Virus record (IMG/VR): IMGVR_UViG_3300009177_000087
Location: 1 to 31,909 of that record
Reading direction: 5' to 3' (one strand)
DNA: 31,909 nucleotides
From: a virus
A program made the translations under genes and the position numbers. Under the pieces are notes generated by a model. The model saw nothing but the letters and a program-made list of their open reading frames with translations, searched no databases and was not told the origin of the DNA. The number at the start of each line of letters is the position of its first letter. Positions within the stretch are counted from its first letter, which is position 1. Below, piece by piece: positions 21,897 through 30,035 of this stretch.

Positions 21897-22944
21897 TTGT
21901 TAGGATACCCATCGGCACGGTCTTGAGGCCACCCACTTCCCGTACGACGCCGGGATACTTCTTCTCCACATCTTGCGCCATCGGACCGATGACTTTCGGT
22001 GTATCTTTCCGCTGCCCCTTGTACCGATATGAGTAGAGCGGCAACCCCGTGGTCTTCGCCTTGCCGACGCGCTTAATGTCGGTCTTCGCGCGCTTATCCG
22101 ATATGCCCATCATCATCGGCAAGAATTGCATCAGCCCGCCGAAAATGGTGCCGAAGTCCATCCCCTGCTTTTCGGAGGTAGACGTCTTCTCCATGTTTTC
22201 GGTCTTGCCGTACGGAGACATACCCAACGCCGAGAGGCGCATGTTAAGCTGCTCCAATGGGTAGTCGCGCTTCTCATAGAACCGGGACTTTTTGGCGTCG
22301 AGTTCAGCTTGGCGCTGTTTTTGCTCCTGCGAACCCGCTCCGAGAAGAGCGCTGGCATCGCCAAGTCTTGTTCTGGCCCTCGCATCGGCCGTATTCGTAA
22401 TACCAGCGGCGGCGTCTCGCATTCCGGAGCGATCGGTAAACATGTTGGCGACGGCAGTGTCGTATCCAGACTTGCGAAGCTCCGCCGAAAGGTCGCCTAT
22501 CCCTCTGGCACCCTCGGCGGCGAGAATGCCCTTCTGAACACCAGCAGCGGACCCGCCGAAAGCGCCCGCCTTCATCGCGGCGTCGTCGGCAGCCGACAAC
22601 TGGCCGGTAAGAGCCCGGTTCGCGTTGTCGATGGAGCGGCTCTCAACGTTGTCAATATACGGGTTGAGGTATTGCGTAGGATCGAACGGCCCCGCAGACT
22701 TGTCGTAAAGACCCTTGGCGTCGCTGTACCAAGGGGTCTCCGAACCAGCCCCCTCGGATATCATCTTGTAGCCTTGGTTCGTCATTGCCGACGGGTCTAC
22801 AACATCCTGTCCGCCCCACTGCTTAAGGGGGCGAGCAGATATTCTTTGCGCCATCCCGTAGTTGGCTTGCGAAGCCTTGTCCACCCAAGCCGGAAGCTTT
22901 ACTTCGGTTGTTTGAGTGGTGTGAGCAGGAGCGCTACCGCCCAT
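21889..22944 (-). CDS. Structural protein with peptidase S74-type intramolecular chaperone domain
   Basis: A 351-residue protein. The first ~280 residues are helical and Ala/Gly-rich (TQYLNPYIDNVESRSIDNANR, KSRFYEKRDYPLEQLN). They resemble phage proteins that accompany the tail fibre or inner tail. The C-terminal ~70 residues start at Ser282 with ISDKRAKTDIKRVG and continue with PLYSYRYKG and VIGPMAQDVEKKYP, the signature of the S74 chaperone that trimerises and self-cleaves at its Ser. ATG 22944 (AAAGGA nine bases upstream) is preferred over GTG 22977. It overlaps its upstream neighbour by 11 bases. Confidence 0.75.
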   Translation of the reverse strand: MGGSAPAHTTQTTEVKLPAWVDKASQANYGMAQRISARPLKQWGGQDVVDPSAMTNQGYKMISEGAGSETPWYSDAKGLYDKSAGPFDPTQYLNPYIDNVESRSIDNANRALTGQLSAADDAAMKAGAFGGSAAGVQKGILAAEGARGIGDLSAELRKSGYDTAVANMFTDRSGMRDAAAGITNTADARARTRLGDASALLGAGSQEQKQRQAELDAKKSRFYEKRDYPLEQLNMRLSALGMSPYGKTENMEKTSTSEKQGMDFGTIFGGLMQFLPMMMGISDKRAKTDIKRVGKAKTTGLPLYSYRYKGQRKDTPKVIGPMAQDVEKKYPGVVREVGGLKTVPMGILTSG

Positions 22945-23302
22945 TTTCCAAATCCTTTGCAAAGTAGCCGCCGACACGGTACCAACCCGGTTCAGCGAAC
23001 TTCCACCATCCGTCGCGGCCGACTGCAGTTACTCGATTTGCCCCGATGCTTCGGGCGAAGTTATAGATTTCGGGGAGCGCATGGGTCGCTTCTTCGATAA
23101 ACCCTACTACCAAGGCTATGTCCACCACCTTTCGGCGGGGAAATTCGTTGACTTGTGTTACGATCCAAGTGTCACCCACCGCGAAGCTCTGCATCTTGCC
23201 TTCGTTGATAAGGCCCATTATGTCGTCAAAAGTGTACAGGTTGCCGAAAGCGTCCAGCGCCCGCTCCACTTTAATCCGCATGTCGTCGCGAGTAATGTTC
23301 AC
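22934..23302 (-). CDS. Conserved phage protein, possibly GNAT-like fold
   Basis: A 122-residue protein with the sequence order W-IVTQV, EFPRRKVVDIALVVG, an ATHALPEIYNFARSIGANRV helix-strand and VGRDGWWKF. This pattern occurs in small phage tail-region proteins; a GNAT-like fold is my guess from the strand/helix layout. The GTG start at 23302 overlaps the previous stop (GTGA); ATG 23281 is a possible alternative. It is probably a minor tail or assembly protein. Confidence 0.6.
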   Translation of the reverse strand: MNITRDDMRIKVERALDAFGNLYTFDDIMGLINEGKMQSFAVGDTWIVTQVNEFPRRKVVDIALVVGFIEEATHALPEIYNFARSIGANRVTAVGRDGWWKFAEPGWYRVGGYFAKDLENGR

Positions 23303-23505
23303 CCTGACACCAGCGTTGCCGTGATGGCCCCCGCATCACTCACTTTGATCTCGTACGTTTTCTTGCCGGGGGATAGGAGCAACACGGAGTGATTGCCCGA
23401 TACCGCCGAAAGTACGCTGTTCGCAACCCTGTCACGATCCGCCTCCACCCGACGCAAGAAATCGGAAAGACCCGGCTCCCTAAAATCGGGTACCTTTACG
23501 CTCAT
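23299..23505 (-). CDS. Small hypothetical virion-operon protein
   Basis: A 68-residue protein with a helical N-terminal half (LSDFLRRVEADRDRVANSVL) and a beta-rich C-terminal half (YEIKVSDAGAITATLVSG). ATG 23505 overlaps the upstream stop (ATGA), and GGGG precedes it. Unrecognised; encoded between the large tail protein and the GNAT-like protein. Confidence 0.6.
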   Translation of the reverse strand: MSVKVPDFREPGLSDFLRRVEADRDRVANSVLSAVSGNHSVLLLSPGKKTYEIKVSDAGAITATLVSG

Positions 23506-25004
23506 TTCTTACCCCGCATCTTCGCGTCGATGAGAATGGGTCCCACCGTGGACCAATCGGAGTTCGCCACCATGTCCATACGTAACCGCATGTCACGGGC
23601 TGTCTCGCGAATATCCACGTAACCGGTGGGTTGCTTCTTCTGCTTCGTCGTGTATACCTCGGGGGCGTAACCAGCTCGAGCGTTGGTTTTGACCACCGAA
23701 AAGCGGAGGGCGTTGATATCGCCCGCCACATCGGGCATTATCTTGTTGAGCGTGATGAAATTCTCTCCGCCCGTCACGTTCAAGTTTTGAGATTCTATCC
23801 ACGGCATTTCGGCGCCCGGATAGTTCCACCCGGCTTCGTGTCGCCATACGTTCACGCCGTCGGACATAATTGGAAATGGATCGTTGGCGTAAACGTAACC
23901 GCAAGTGCGGGACAGCTTGCCCATCGTCCATATCTTGCTACGATAGTCCCATACAGCGAACCGATCCGTATGACCATCCGGCGAACTGGTGCTCACGTAG
24001 AACCACCACACTTCACCCTTATTGGAGATGTGCACGCAAGCGCCCTGATTACGCGTTGCCGTGACATTGATGGTATCTTGAATGCGATCCCAGATATCAC
24101 ATGGGATAATTCGAGGAGCGGTACCGTCGAAAATCCACCACCCGTCGAAAGATGGCCACACGACGCCTTCCGGCGTCTCACATATCGATGCGGGGCTGTA
24201 CGGAATGGACACCTTGCCGATCGGGTGGTACGAATATACGTAAGGGAGCCCCACCCATTCGATGAGGTAGCTCATCGTCGTAGTAAACATCACGATGCCG
24301 TTGGAGAACAACTGCTGCGTGATGATGGGCGAACGGGGCGATACGTCGTAGAAGTTGGACCGGCTCAGAATATCCGTACCGAGCGTCCAGTTCGTGTCGT
24401 CGCCAGCGTTAGACCACCCGAACTTAGCAAAGTCGTTAAGCGCGAACAGCATCGCGTGCCGTTCAGGGGTGATCACGAACGCTCGATTGCCGATGGGAGC
24501 GTTAAGAATGGCGGCTAATGGTACCGTGGGCGTCGAAGGCTTCCAGCCCAGATAGCGCCCATCCATGCTGGTCATAACACGCAGTTCTTCGCCCCAATTG
24601 TCCATCGAAAACACGGGGGTGGTCAGCAGCTGCTTGCTCGGACCGGGTCGGGGCGTTCCGTACTTAGCAGAGTTATACTTAAGGTCGCCGTATCCTTGAT
24701 TGTTCTGTGGCAACGGGGCCATTCCGCCGACCGGTGTAATATCGGTTACAGCGCCTGATATCTCTACGTAACAATTTTGTTCGCACAGATACGCATTCAC
24801 TACTATATTATTATTGGTTACCCATCGATGCATCTTTCGGAGACGCGAGGCGAACGGCCCAAGGGTAAGGTGTTCCCACCCGCCGATGGGACGAAGCGTA
24901 GAACCGTTGTCCCATCTAATAAGGTGCGCCTCACGCCAATTCGTAATCTTGGCGTTCTTCGACGCAAAAGTTGTAACGCCGGGAGGGAATTCGACGGGTG
25001 TCAT
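23502..25004 (-). CDS. Large tail structural protein (beta-rich, stabilisation/tube-like)
   Basis: A 500-residue, beta-rich protein with many Trp/Tyr/Gly strands (PIGGWEHLTLGPF, WDYRSKIWTMGKLSRTCGYVY). It opens FPPGVTTFASKNAKI, reminiscent of the podovirus tail proteins that make up the short tail body. No catalytic motif. ATG 25004 overlaps the stop of the small membrane-protein gene. Its position after the fibre and adaptor genes supports a tail role; exact subunit unknown. Confidence 0.7.
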   Translation of the reverse strand: MTPVEFPPGVTTFASKNAKITNWREAHLIRWDNGSTLRPIGGWEHLTLGPFASRLRKMHRWVTNNNIVVNAYLCEQNCYVEISGAVTDITPVGGMAPLPQNNQGYGDLKYNSAKYGTPRPGPSKQLLTTPVFSMDNWGEELRVMTSMDGRYLGWKPSTPTVPLAAILNAPIGNRAFVITPERHAMLFALNDFAKFGWSNAGDDTNWTLGTDILSRSNFYDVSPRSPIITQQLFSNGIVMFTTTMSYLIEWVGLPYVYSYHPIGKVSIPYSPASICETPEGVVWPSFDGWWIFDGTAPRIIPCDIWDRIQDTINVTATRNQGACVHISNKGEVWWFYVSTSSPDGHTDRFAVWDYRSKIWTMGKLSRTCGYVYANDPFPIMSDGVNVWRHEAGWNYPGAEMPWIESQNLNVTGGENFITLNKIMPDVAGDINALRFSVVKTNARAGYAPEVYTTKQKKQPTGYVDIRETARDMRLRMDMVANSDWSTVGPILIDAKMRGKK

Positions 25005-25180
25005 TTCTTTGCCATGTAAGCCGCCAACGCGCCTGCCATTACACCAACCGCTCCAACCGCCGCGTTACGCGCCAACTCTGATACTTGAATGCCTAGGAAT
25101 ATAGCAACAACGATCAGCACCAACACTATGCCGAGCGTAAAGGCTAAAACAACGGCGACGGAGCCACGGTATTGACTCAC
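25001..25180 (-). CDS. 59-aa membrane protein, holin candidate
   Basis: From GTG 25180 to TGA 25003-25001 an open frame encodes a 59-residue hydrophobic protein. Segment 1 (about 8-30, AVVLAFTLGIVLVLIVVAIF) is a clear membrane helix; segment 2 (about 38-56, AAVGAVGVMAGALAAYMA) is a weaker one; the end is Lys-Lys. The GTG overlaps the upstream TAG by one base, and its TGA overlaps the downstream ATG. Two helices and a charged end fit a small holin. No other holin was found, but membrane roles in DNA entry are also possible. Confidence 0.6.
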   Translation of the reverse strand: MSQYRGSVAVVLAFTLGIVLVLIVVAIFLGIQVSELARNAAVGAVGVMAGALAAYMAKK

Positions 25181-25530
25181 TAAATCTCTGCCAATTTTTT
25201 CATGCGAGCCTCTTTCTCAGCCTGTGCCTTGACTATGGCCTCTTCCTTCGCTGCTTTCGCCACGATGGTTTTCTGGTCAGCCTTTGTCTTGTAGTATTTC
25301 GGGTCAATCGGTAATGACTGTTTCTCCAATGGCGACGGATCAGCCACTAGGACAAACAAGCCGTCATGATATTTTGTAATTATCTCGACCAGCCCGTAGG
25401 TAGTTGGCGCGGCTATACCAATTGTGTTAGCGTGGGCGAGCATATCAGCCTTGTACTTGTCGATTGCCGCTTGCAAGTCGTAGCCAAGCCCTTGATATTC
25501 ATCCGCCCACATCTCGTATGGCTCGGCCAT
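25180..25530 (-). CDS. Hypothetical protein, possible fibre-assembly or tail protein
   Basis: A 116-residue protein beginning MAEPYEMWADEYQGLGYDL and ending in a Lys/Ala/Glu-rich helix (KAQAEKEARMKKLAEI). The frame is open further upstream, but ATG 25530 has GGAGG five bases away and directly follows the stop of the fibre gene, so I reject the longer form. Its position next to a collar-type fibre suggests a fibre chaperone, but there is no recognised motif. Confidence 0.65.
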   Translation of the reverse strand: MAEPYEMWADEYQGLGYDLQAAIDKYKADMLAHANTIGIAAPTTYGLVEIITKYHDGLFVLVADPSPLEKQSLPIDPKYYKTKADQKTIVAKAAKEEAIVKAQAEKEARMKKLAEI

Positions 25531-25531
25531 A

Positions 25532-26521
25532 TCAACCTCCCTTAATGATGAACGAAAGCAAGAGCGACGGTTGCGCGACGTTGGCCGGATAGCTGCCATA
25601 TGCCGCAACCCCGGTGGCGTCGACATCGGTAGTGGCCTTCGTCGTGTAGTTCGAGCCAGCCGCAGCGCCGCCGCCGCCAGCGCCGGAACCGTAGAACGCG
25701 CCGCCGCCGTTGGGCGCATGGTTGTGGCTGTGATTATGGTTCCTCTGTTCTGCGTCCACAGGAGAGTGCGCCGCCTCGCCGCCGACCCCACCGAGAACAT
25801 CATTCGGCACACCACCGACATAATTCGATATCAGCCGTCCCGGCGTCGGTACCCCCAAACCACCCATGTTCTCTTGACCGACCGGAACTCGTCCACGCAA
25901 ATCAGGCACGCCCATCGTGGTCGAGCCGTCCCCCGCGCCGAACGGATAAGTGGGAGAAAGCCCGCCCCACAGCGCACTAAGTAAGGGGTTGCCAGTCCTA
26001 CTGATGTTCTGACCGTTGCACAAGAACCATCCGGCCGGGGCGCTGTAACCGGCATAAGGTAGTATCGTTCCAGCGGGTAACCCGTACTTAGTGGCAAGGG
26101 GTAAGCCGCCTTCCGTGATACCGAGTTGTGCATTGACTATTCCAGTTGATCGAATGATACTTAATGGCGCGTCAACAAAAACACCAGCATCGTTACACCT
26201 GTAAATAGCGAAGTTTGATCCTGCATTTGCGCCGCTCTCGGCGGTAGTGTCGCCAAGCACTTCAATCCAACGGGTCTTGCCATTCATGTTGCCATAGATA
26301 TTGACCCCCTCCCCGCTCGCAAGTTTATTGAGCGTAATGCCGGCATTAGCCGCCTGTATGCCAAGCGAACCAGTCATCGTGTCGCCGGCCTTGGCAACCT
26401 TGCCAAATAAAATGTTATCGATAGAATCCAAATCAGCGTTTAACTTGGTGCCCCATGTGTCGTCCGAGGCATTTACTTCTGGCTTAACCCAGCCAAAATT
26501 TACTGTTACGGTGTCAGCCAT
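25532..26521 (-). CDS. Tail fibre protein with phage tail-collar domain
   Basis: A 329-residue fibre. The N-terminus ([21 protein letters not shown]) is the usual fibre-attachment type. The collar domain is at about 150-215 ([21 protein letters not shown], then [11 protein letters not shown]). The C-terminus is Gly/Ser/His-rich with HNHSHNH near 265, suggesting metal binding in the tip trimer. It probably binds the host surface. ATG 26521 lies after GGGGAAA and next to the stop of the upstream gene. Confidence 0.85.
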   Translation of the reverse strand: MADTVTVNFGWVKPEVNASDDTWGTKLNADLDSIDNILFGKVAKAGDTMTGSLGIQAANAGITLNKLASGEGVNIYGNMNGKTRWIEVLGDTTAESGANAGSNFAIYRCNDAGVFVDAPLSIIRSTGIVNAQLGITEGGLPLATKYGLPAGTILPYAGYSAPAGWFLCNGQNISRTGNPLLSALWGGLSPTYPFGAGDGSTTMGVPDLRGRVPVGQENMGGLGVPTPGRLISNYVGGVPNDVLGGVGGEAAHSPVDAEQRNHNHSHNHAPNGGGAFYGSGAGGGGAAAGSNYTTKATTDVDATGVAAYGSYPANVAQPSLLLSFIIKGG

Positions 26522-27151
26522 TTAATTTCCCCATTCGCGCTCTGGCGCAGACGGCGTCCAACCCATTTGAACTGGCACGTCAGGAACCCAAAAACCATCC
26601 GAAGGTGTGTCGGGCACCCAATCTGGATCAACCGGTAAATCGGGCTTCCAAAACTCGCCGATGTAAACATCCGCGCCGCCAGAAAGCACCACGGAAACGT
26701 TGATACCCGAAACTATAGACCAAAGCTTGGTTAACGAACCAGCAAGGTCCACCGAAACGTACACGGTCCCATCGTAGTTGCGGGAACCAACGCGGGTAAA
26801 GCCACCGGCCGGAATGACCGAGACTATGAGATTGCCGCTGTAACCCTCGGTTTCGAGGAGCCACCCCGCCAACACGGGGGCGAACGAGAAACCACCCGCC
26901 AACGGCTCACTTTCGGTGAGACGAACCGTCGGCACCATCGTAAACGATACGGAGCCCTGCAGATACCTGAACTTAGCGATACGGCCAGCCGGTATCACCG
27001 AAATAGGAACGGTCCCTTGAAGAGGCTGTGATTCGGTGAGACGACCAGCAACAGTAAACGAGGCACTGATTGCCCCTTCAAAGTATTCAAATATCCACGA
27101 GGAGCTATAAAGATGCGCTCCGTACTTTTTCATTCCATACTTGGATGGCAT
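26522..27151 (-). CDS. Tail protein with seven ~20-aa beta repeats
   Basis: A 209-residue protein. From about residue 23 it contains about seven tandem units of ~20 residues, each with a G plus a V/F-rich strand and AGRL-like turn (LQGTVPISVIPAGRI, LQGSVSFTMVPTVRL, YSGNLIVSVIPAGG). The C-terminus has Trp-Pro-Asp motifs (FWKPDLP, DWVPDTP, FWVPDVP). This looks like a beta-solenoid or beta-helix tail component. ATG 27151 overlaps the upstream TAA (TAATG), with no obvious ribosome site. Not a recognised family. Confidence 0.65.
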   Translation of the reverse strand: MPSKYGMKKYGAHLYSSSWIFEYFEGAISASFTVAGRLTESQPLQGTVPISVIPAGRIAKFRYLQGSVSFTMVPTVRLTESEPLAGGFSFAPVLAGWLLETEGYSGNLIVSVIPAGGFTRVGSRNYDGTVYVSVDLAGSLTKLWSIVSGINVSVVLSGGADVYIGEFWKPDLPVDPDWVPDTPSDGFWVPDVPVQMGWTPSAPEREWGN

Positions 27152-27516
27152 TAGTCAGCAGATACCGTTAGCTTGCCAATTTCCCAACGAGCGATGTCGT
27201 CGATGTCGATCGATTTCGGTGTGGTTACTGCGGCCCAAGCGAGGAACGTTCCCGCCGTCGCAGCCGACCAAATGCCGAAATGGGTGATGGTGCCCCAATT
27301 CGTCGTAGCCACAGGATACTGGAGTATCGCAGTATTCGAAGCCACCGTCGGATTGGTGCCTGCGTTAGCGAACGAAACTGGACCTTGCCTGGCGTAAGCA
27401 CCACCTGCAACTTCATTCGCACCGGTATCCCCCGGCGCGGCGGTATGAAGCGATACGAAGCGAGCTGCCAGCAACGAAGCGAGTACATTCGACTCGCCGC
27501 CCGATGAAAGTGGCAT
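27151..27516 (-). CDS. Phage tail-fibre-type protein (Gp80-like)
   Basis: A 121-residue, beta-rich protein. The opening SLHTAAPGDTGANEVAGGAYARQ and the ITHFGIWSAATAGTFL segment are the hallmarks of a small family often annotated as phage tail fibre protein. ATG 27516 overlaps the upstream TAA; AAGGAG is nine bases away. It probably decorates or joins the tail. Confidence 0.7.
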   Translation of the reverse strand: MPLSSGGESNVLASLLAARFVSLHTAAPGDTGANEVAGGAYARQGPVSFANAGTNPTVASNTAILQYPVATTNWGTITHFGIWSAATAGTFLAWAAVTTPKSIDIDDIARWEIGKLTVSAD

Positions 27517-28121
27517 TATCCGAAGCTCCTTCTGTGGCGCTGAGTAAGGCGCGAACCGCTGGCCTTGCTCATCAAGTGTTCTTGGTTGATGTTGTCGATG
27601 AGTTTCGCTGATTGCGCTTCCCAGCGATCGCCCCGCTCATCCTCAAACGCATAAGTAGAGGCGACCGCAAGGGGCTTCAGCGTAAACAGCATCGGGTATT
27701 GGATAAGGGGCCATGTCGGAGTATCGCCGAGGGGCGGCAAACTCTGATAATACGAAATCTCCACCGAAAGGCCGTCAGCGGAGGTTCCACCAACTATTAA
27801 GTAATTGCCCGTCAAGGTGTAACAATTCGGCTGGTCGGCAGACTTGTCGGGGTTGTAAAAATCGTCGCGGGGCACATATCGGAGGGGCTTCCCCCCAACT
27901 ACGCGCACGAAATCAAGTTGTCGCCAATCAGCCGGGAGAAGGTATCGCTGATCGATCAACAGGCCAACGTCTATCTGGAGCATTTCCTTGCAGCGAAGCT
28001 CCTTGCCAAGGATAGCTTCGCACATGCGAATCCACGACGTTACCACCGAATCGGGGTAGACGTCCGGACCCAAATTCACCCAATCACGAAGTGTGTTGCA
28101 ATGGTCGCCGAGGGCTGTCAT
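27516..28121 (-). CDS. Head-tail adaptor protein (SU10-adaptor-like)
   Basis: A 201-residue protein with the pattern of the SU10-type adaptor: an N-terminal helix (LRDWVNLGPDVYPDSVVTSWI), a beta-domain with RYLLPADWRQLDFVRV and LTGNYLIVGG, and a helical end (AYAFEDERGDRWEAQ-type). It would seal portal and tail. The ATG at 28121 overlaps the upstream TGA. Consistent with the SU10-like major capsid protein in the same operon. Confidence 0.7.
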   Translation of the reverse strand: MTALGDHCNTLRDWVNLGPDVYPDSVVTSWIRMCEAILGKELRCKEMLQIDVGLLIDQRYLLPADWRQLDFVRVVGGKPLRYVPRDDFYNPDKSADQPNCYTLTGNYLIVGGTSADGLSVEISYYQSLPPLGDTPTWPLIQYPMLFTLKPLAVASTYAFEDERGDRWEAQSAKLIDNINQEHLMSKASGSRLTQRHRRSFG

Positions 28122-28423
28122 TTACCCACTCTACCTTGCCAAACGCGAAATGCGGCATTATCGGGGTCGTCGAGCCACTTAGCCCAGTCTCGTTCGTCCC
28201 ACTGCTCTCGCATCGCCTTTTCGGCAACGGTGAGTGGCACCCCACGGGCAACTAACTTGTTAGTTGAACGTCTAGGGTGCGCTTCCCGCAGTAAGTGATT
28301 ATTTTCGATGGCCCTTGTAAGGTCCACCTCTGTTTTTACGTGCAGTATCTCGGGTTTGTCGTCTTCCCAGATGGCAGTCCGACGAACCCCGTCAGAATCA
28401 CGATAAACCTTTTTGACTTCCAT
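28118..28423 (-). CDS. Hypothetical virion-operon protein
   Basis: A 101-residue, strongly charged protein (EKAMREQWDERDWAKWLDD) without a recognised family. The only start is ATG 28423, which abuts the -10 of the promoter at 28424-28452; mRNAs from that promoter would begin inside it. The upstream GGGAG is about 12 bases from the ATG. It lies between the DUF3309 peptide and the adaptor. Confidence 0.6.
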   Translation of the reverse strand: MEVKKVYRDSDGVRRTAIWEDDKPEILHVKTEVDLTRAIENNHLLREAHPRRSTNKLVARGVPLTVAEKAMREQWDERDWAKWLDDPDNAAFRVWQGRVGK

Positions 28424-28452
28424 AGCCTAGCAGTGCTCCCGTACGCTGTCAA
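28424..28452 (-). promoter_or_regulatory. Possible extended -10 promoter, minus strand
   Basis: Minus strand TTGACA (28452-28447) followed by a 17-base spacer ending in TGC and TAGGCT (28429-28424). The -35 overlaps the stop of the DUF3309 gene. The -10 is poor, but the TG extension matches the other promoters. It is the only one found in the virion operon. Confidence 0.4.
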
Positions 28453-28610
28453 CCGATTCGTCCCATCAACAGCAGTATTACAAGGATTACCAATACCACG
28501 CCGACGAGCCCCGAAGGATAGTAACCCCAGCTCCGCGCATAAGGCCAGCTAGGCAACGCACCCAACAATACCAACACGAGGATGATGATGAGGATGGTTG
28601 TAATTGACAT
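28449..28610 (-). CDS. DUF3309 family small membrane protein
   Basis: A 53-residue protein with two hydrophobic segments (about 3-18 and 34-49) separated by the signature LGALPSWPYARSWGYYPSG, which matches my memory of DUF3309 (a ~50-aa bacterial membrane protein). ATG 28610 has GGAGG upstream and overlaps the stop of the lipoprotein gene. Phage carriage next to a lipoprotein gene suggests an envelope role, perhaps lysis. Confidence 0.75.
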   Translation of the reverse strand: MSITTILIIILVLVLLGALPSWPYARSWGYYPSGLVGVVLVILVILLLMGRIG

Positions 28611-28768
28611 TATGAGCCTCCTCTCGGGGCCGGAACCGGCTGAGCTTGACGCTGCTCAAGTATAATACGCGCCGCTGGCGCAATTGGTGTTACTTGGCGC
28701 TCTGGCACTGTCTGTACAATGATGCAACCAGCCAGTGTCAGAGCGGCGAGGAACACAAGTAGTCTCAT
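28610..28768 (-). CDS. Small lipoprotein (o-spanin/Rz1-like candidate)
   Basis: A 52-residue protein: signal MRLLVFLAALTLAGC with a good lipobox (LAGC, Cys15), then a Pro/Gln/Ala-rich mature part (PAPRGGS end). ATG 28768 overlaps the upstream TGA (ATGA) and its stop overlaps the next ATG (TAATG). Size and Pro-rich mature part resemble Rz1-type o-spanins, but no partner i-spanin is seen here, so entry exclusion or another outer-membrane role is possible. Confidence 0.7.
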   Translation of the reverse strand: MRLLVFLAALTLAGCIIVQTVPERQVTPIAPAARIILEQRQAQPVPAPRGGS

Positions 28769-28974
28769 CTTCGTATCGGCAGCGGATAGTACGGGGTTCC
28801 GCCGCCTCCGCCCAACGGGCGCTTTTTCTTGGCCTTTTTCGGAAGCTTCCCACCGGGATCGGCATTGACAAAGTCGTTTATCACCGACTTTGGAAGACCC
28901 TTCTTCTTAGCGAAGGCTGGGTCGTTCTTTGCCTTGTAGAACAGCCCTCGCTGTGCTTGCGACTTGAATGGCAT
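28765..28974 (-). CDS. Small basic phage protein, head region
   Basis: A 69-residue protein starting MPFKSQAQRGLFYKAK, a common opening of small basic phage proteins. It has many Lys residues (KKAKKKRPLGGGGG) in the C-terminal half. ATG 28974 has AAGGAGA. It probably binds DNA or the capsid interior; unassigned. It follows the putative terminator downstream of the major capsid protein gene. Confidence 0.7.
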   Translation of the reverse strand: MPFKSQAQRGLFYKAKNDPAFAKKKGLPKSVINDFVNADPGGKLPKKAKKKRPLGGGGGTPYYPLPIRR

Positions 28975-28985
28975 ACTGTTCTCCT

Positions 28986-29026
28986 AAAAGGAGGCGGCGC
29001 GAATGACGGAAGGTCTGAACGCCGCC
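28986..29026 (-). terminator. Putative terminator after the major capsid gene
   Basis: On the minus strand GGCGGCG (29026-29020) pairs with CGCCGCC (28999-28993) and is followed after TCC by TTTT. It lies just past the capsid stop. The stem is short and the loop long (20 bases), so it may attenuate rather than block transcription. Confidence 0.5.
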
Positions 29027-29042
29027 CCAAGTTGGCGGGCAA

Positions 29043-30035
29043 CTAGGTTATAACGGCGCCCTGCTTCACACCGTTAAACATGATATGCGCGAGGGAGTTG
29101 CGCATCTCGATACCCCACTCGGCGAGAATGAGGCGAGTCTCGGCATCGCCGATCTTGGCGATCTGCAACTGCCGGAAGTTCCGGAAGTAGCCAACAGCCA
29201 CGTAATCGGGGTCGAGGATGTACGAAACGTCGGCGGGAAGCCAAAGCGATGGCATCACCTTGACACGGCCGAAATCAGTGGCGATAACGTCAACGGTCGC
29301 CACAACCTCGGTCTTTCCGACAAGCACCTGCGAGATATTGCGACCCTCGAAGGTGGACACCGTCCGCTTGATCGCCGGGGTAACGATCATGTCCGAAGGC
29401 TGGCCGCCATTGGTGTACGACTTCTGCATAGCATCGCCCACCATCACTTCGGTAAACGCCACCTGCGAAGCACCGGCGACAGCAGCGAAAACATCGGTGG
29501 CCAGAACCGGAAGACCGGCCGTAACACCGATAACGCAAGCAGCCGGGGCTGCGAGCTTATCCACCGCCCTTCCGAGCCAATGTGCGATGGCCTCGGTCTT
29601 GCGGGGAGTAGTGATCGAACCATCATCACGAGCCTGACGCCCCGAAAGGATGACTTCGATGTCCGACTTGAGGACCTTCGACATCATCGCCATCTGGTGG
29701 CCCATTTCCGAGCCCTTACCGGCGGCATCCGAAGCCTCCTGCGAACCGGAGACGGTCGCATCGCGCTTCGAAATCTGCGTGACGTTGGTAAGGCGGGCAG
29801 TCGGCTGAGAAGGACCACGAGCCGTAAGCTCGAAACCTTCGAACTGCGCGTTATTCGGATCAACAGCCGGAAGATTTTCGGTCTGCCAATCGAAGGTCCG
29901 GTTCTTAACATTGCGCCGACGAGCCATCGAAAGGATGGGGGTATCGAACGGATCAATGTTGTAGATAGAGTTGCTCAGATCCTCTCTGTTCGCCTTCGCC
30001 TCGTACGTAGAAAATGCGTTCTGAACGCGTGCCAT
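29043..30035 (-). CDS. Major capsid protein (SU10/DUF5309 family)
   Basis: A 330-residue protein. N-terminal signature NIDPFDTPILSMARRRNVKNRTFDW, then a charged helix (ATVSGSQEASDAAGKGSEM), and a C-terminal YVAVGYFRNFRQLQIAKIGDAE. This matches what I know of the SU10 major head protein family (HK97 fold). ATG 30035 has AGGAGAG. It stands alone, with a 145-base gap before and a terminator after, as expected for the most abundant virion protein. Confidence 0.85.
   Translation of the reverse strand: MARVQNAFSTYEAKANREDLSNSIYNIDPFDTPILSMARRRNVKNRTFDWQTENLPAVDPNNAQFEGFELTARGPSQPTARLTNVTQISKRDATVSGSQEASDAAGKGSEMGHQMAMMSKVLKSDIEVILSGRQARDDGSITTPRKTEAIAHWLGRAVDKLAAPAACVIGVTAGLPVLATDVFAAVAGASQVAFTEVMVGDAMQKSYTNGGQPSDMIVTPAIKRTVSTFEGRNISQVLVGKTEVVATVDVIATDFGRVKVMPSLWLPADVSYILDPDYVAVGYFRNFRQLQIAKIGDAETRLILAEWGIEMRNSLAHIMFNGVKQGAVIT

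Noticed and set aside
22126-23100. 324-aa plus-strand frame over the S74 protein and its neighbour
   Set aside because: Arg/Gly-rich shadow translation; the minus-strand frames carry the recognisable S74 motif.
23631-24518. 295-aa plus-strand frame over the large tail protein
   Set aside because: Shadow; the minus-strand frame is continuous over 500 codons and properly coupled.
25531-25821. N-terminal extension of the 116-aa gene into the fibre gene
   Set aside because: Arg/Thr/Pro-rich shadow of the fibre; ATG 25530 has a strong GGAGG.
28661-28666. Perfect TATAAT on the plus strand within the lipoprotein gene
   Set aside because: No -35 at a workable distance and no plus-strand gene downstream.
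29256-29284. TTGACA with GATAAC 17 bases later, plus strand, inside the capsid gene
   Set aside because: No TG extension, antisense to a virion gene with nothing to drive; probably chance.
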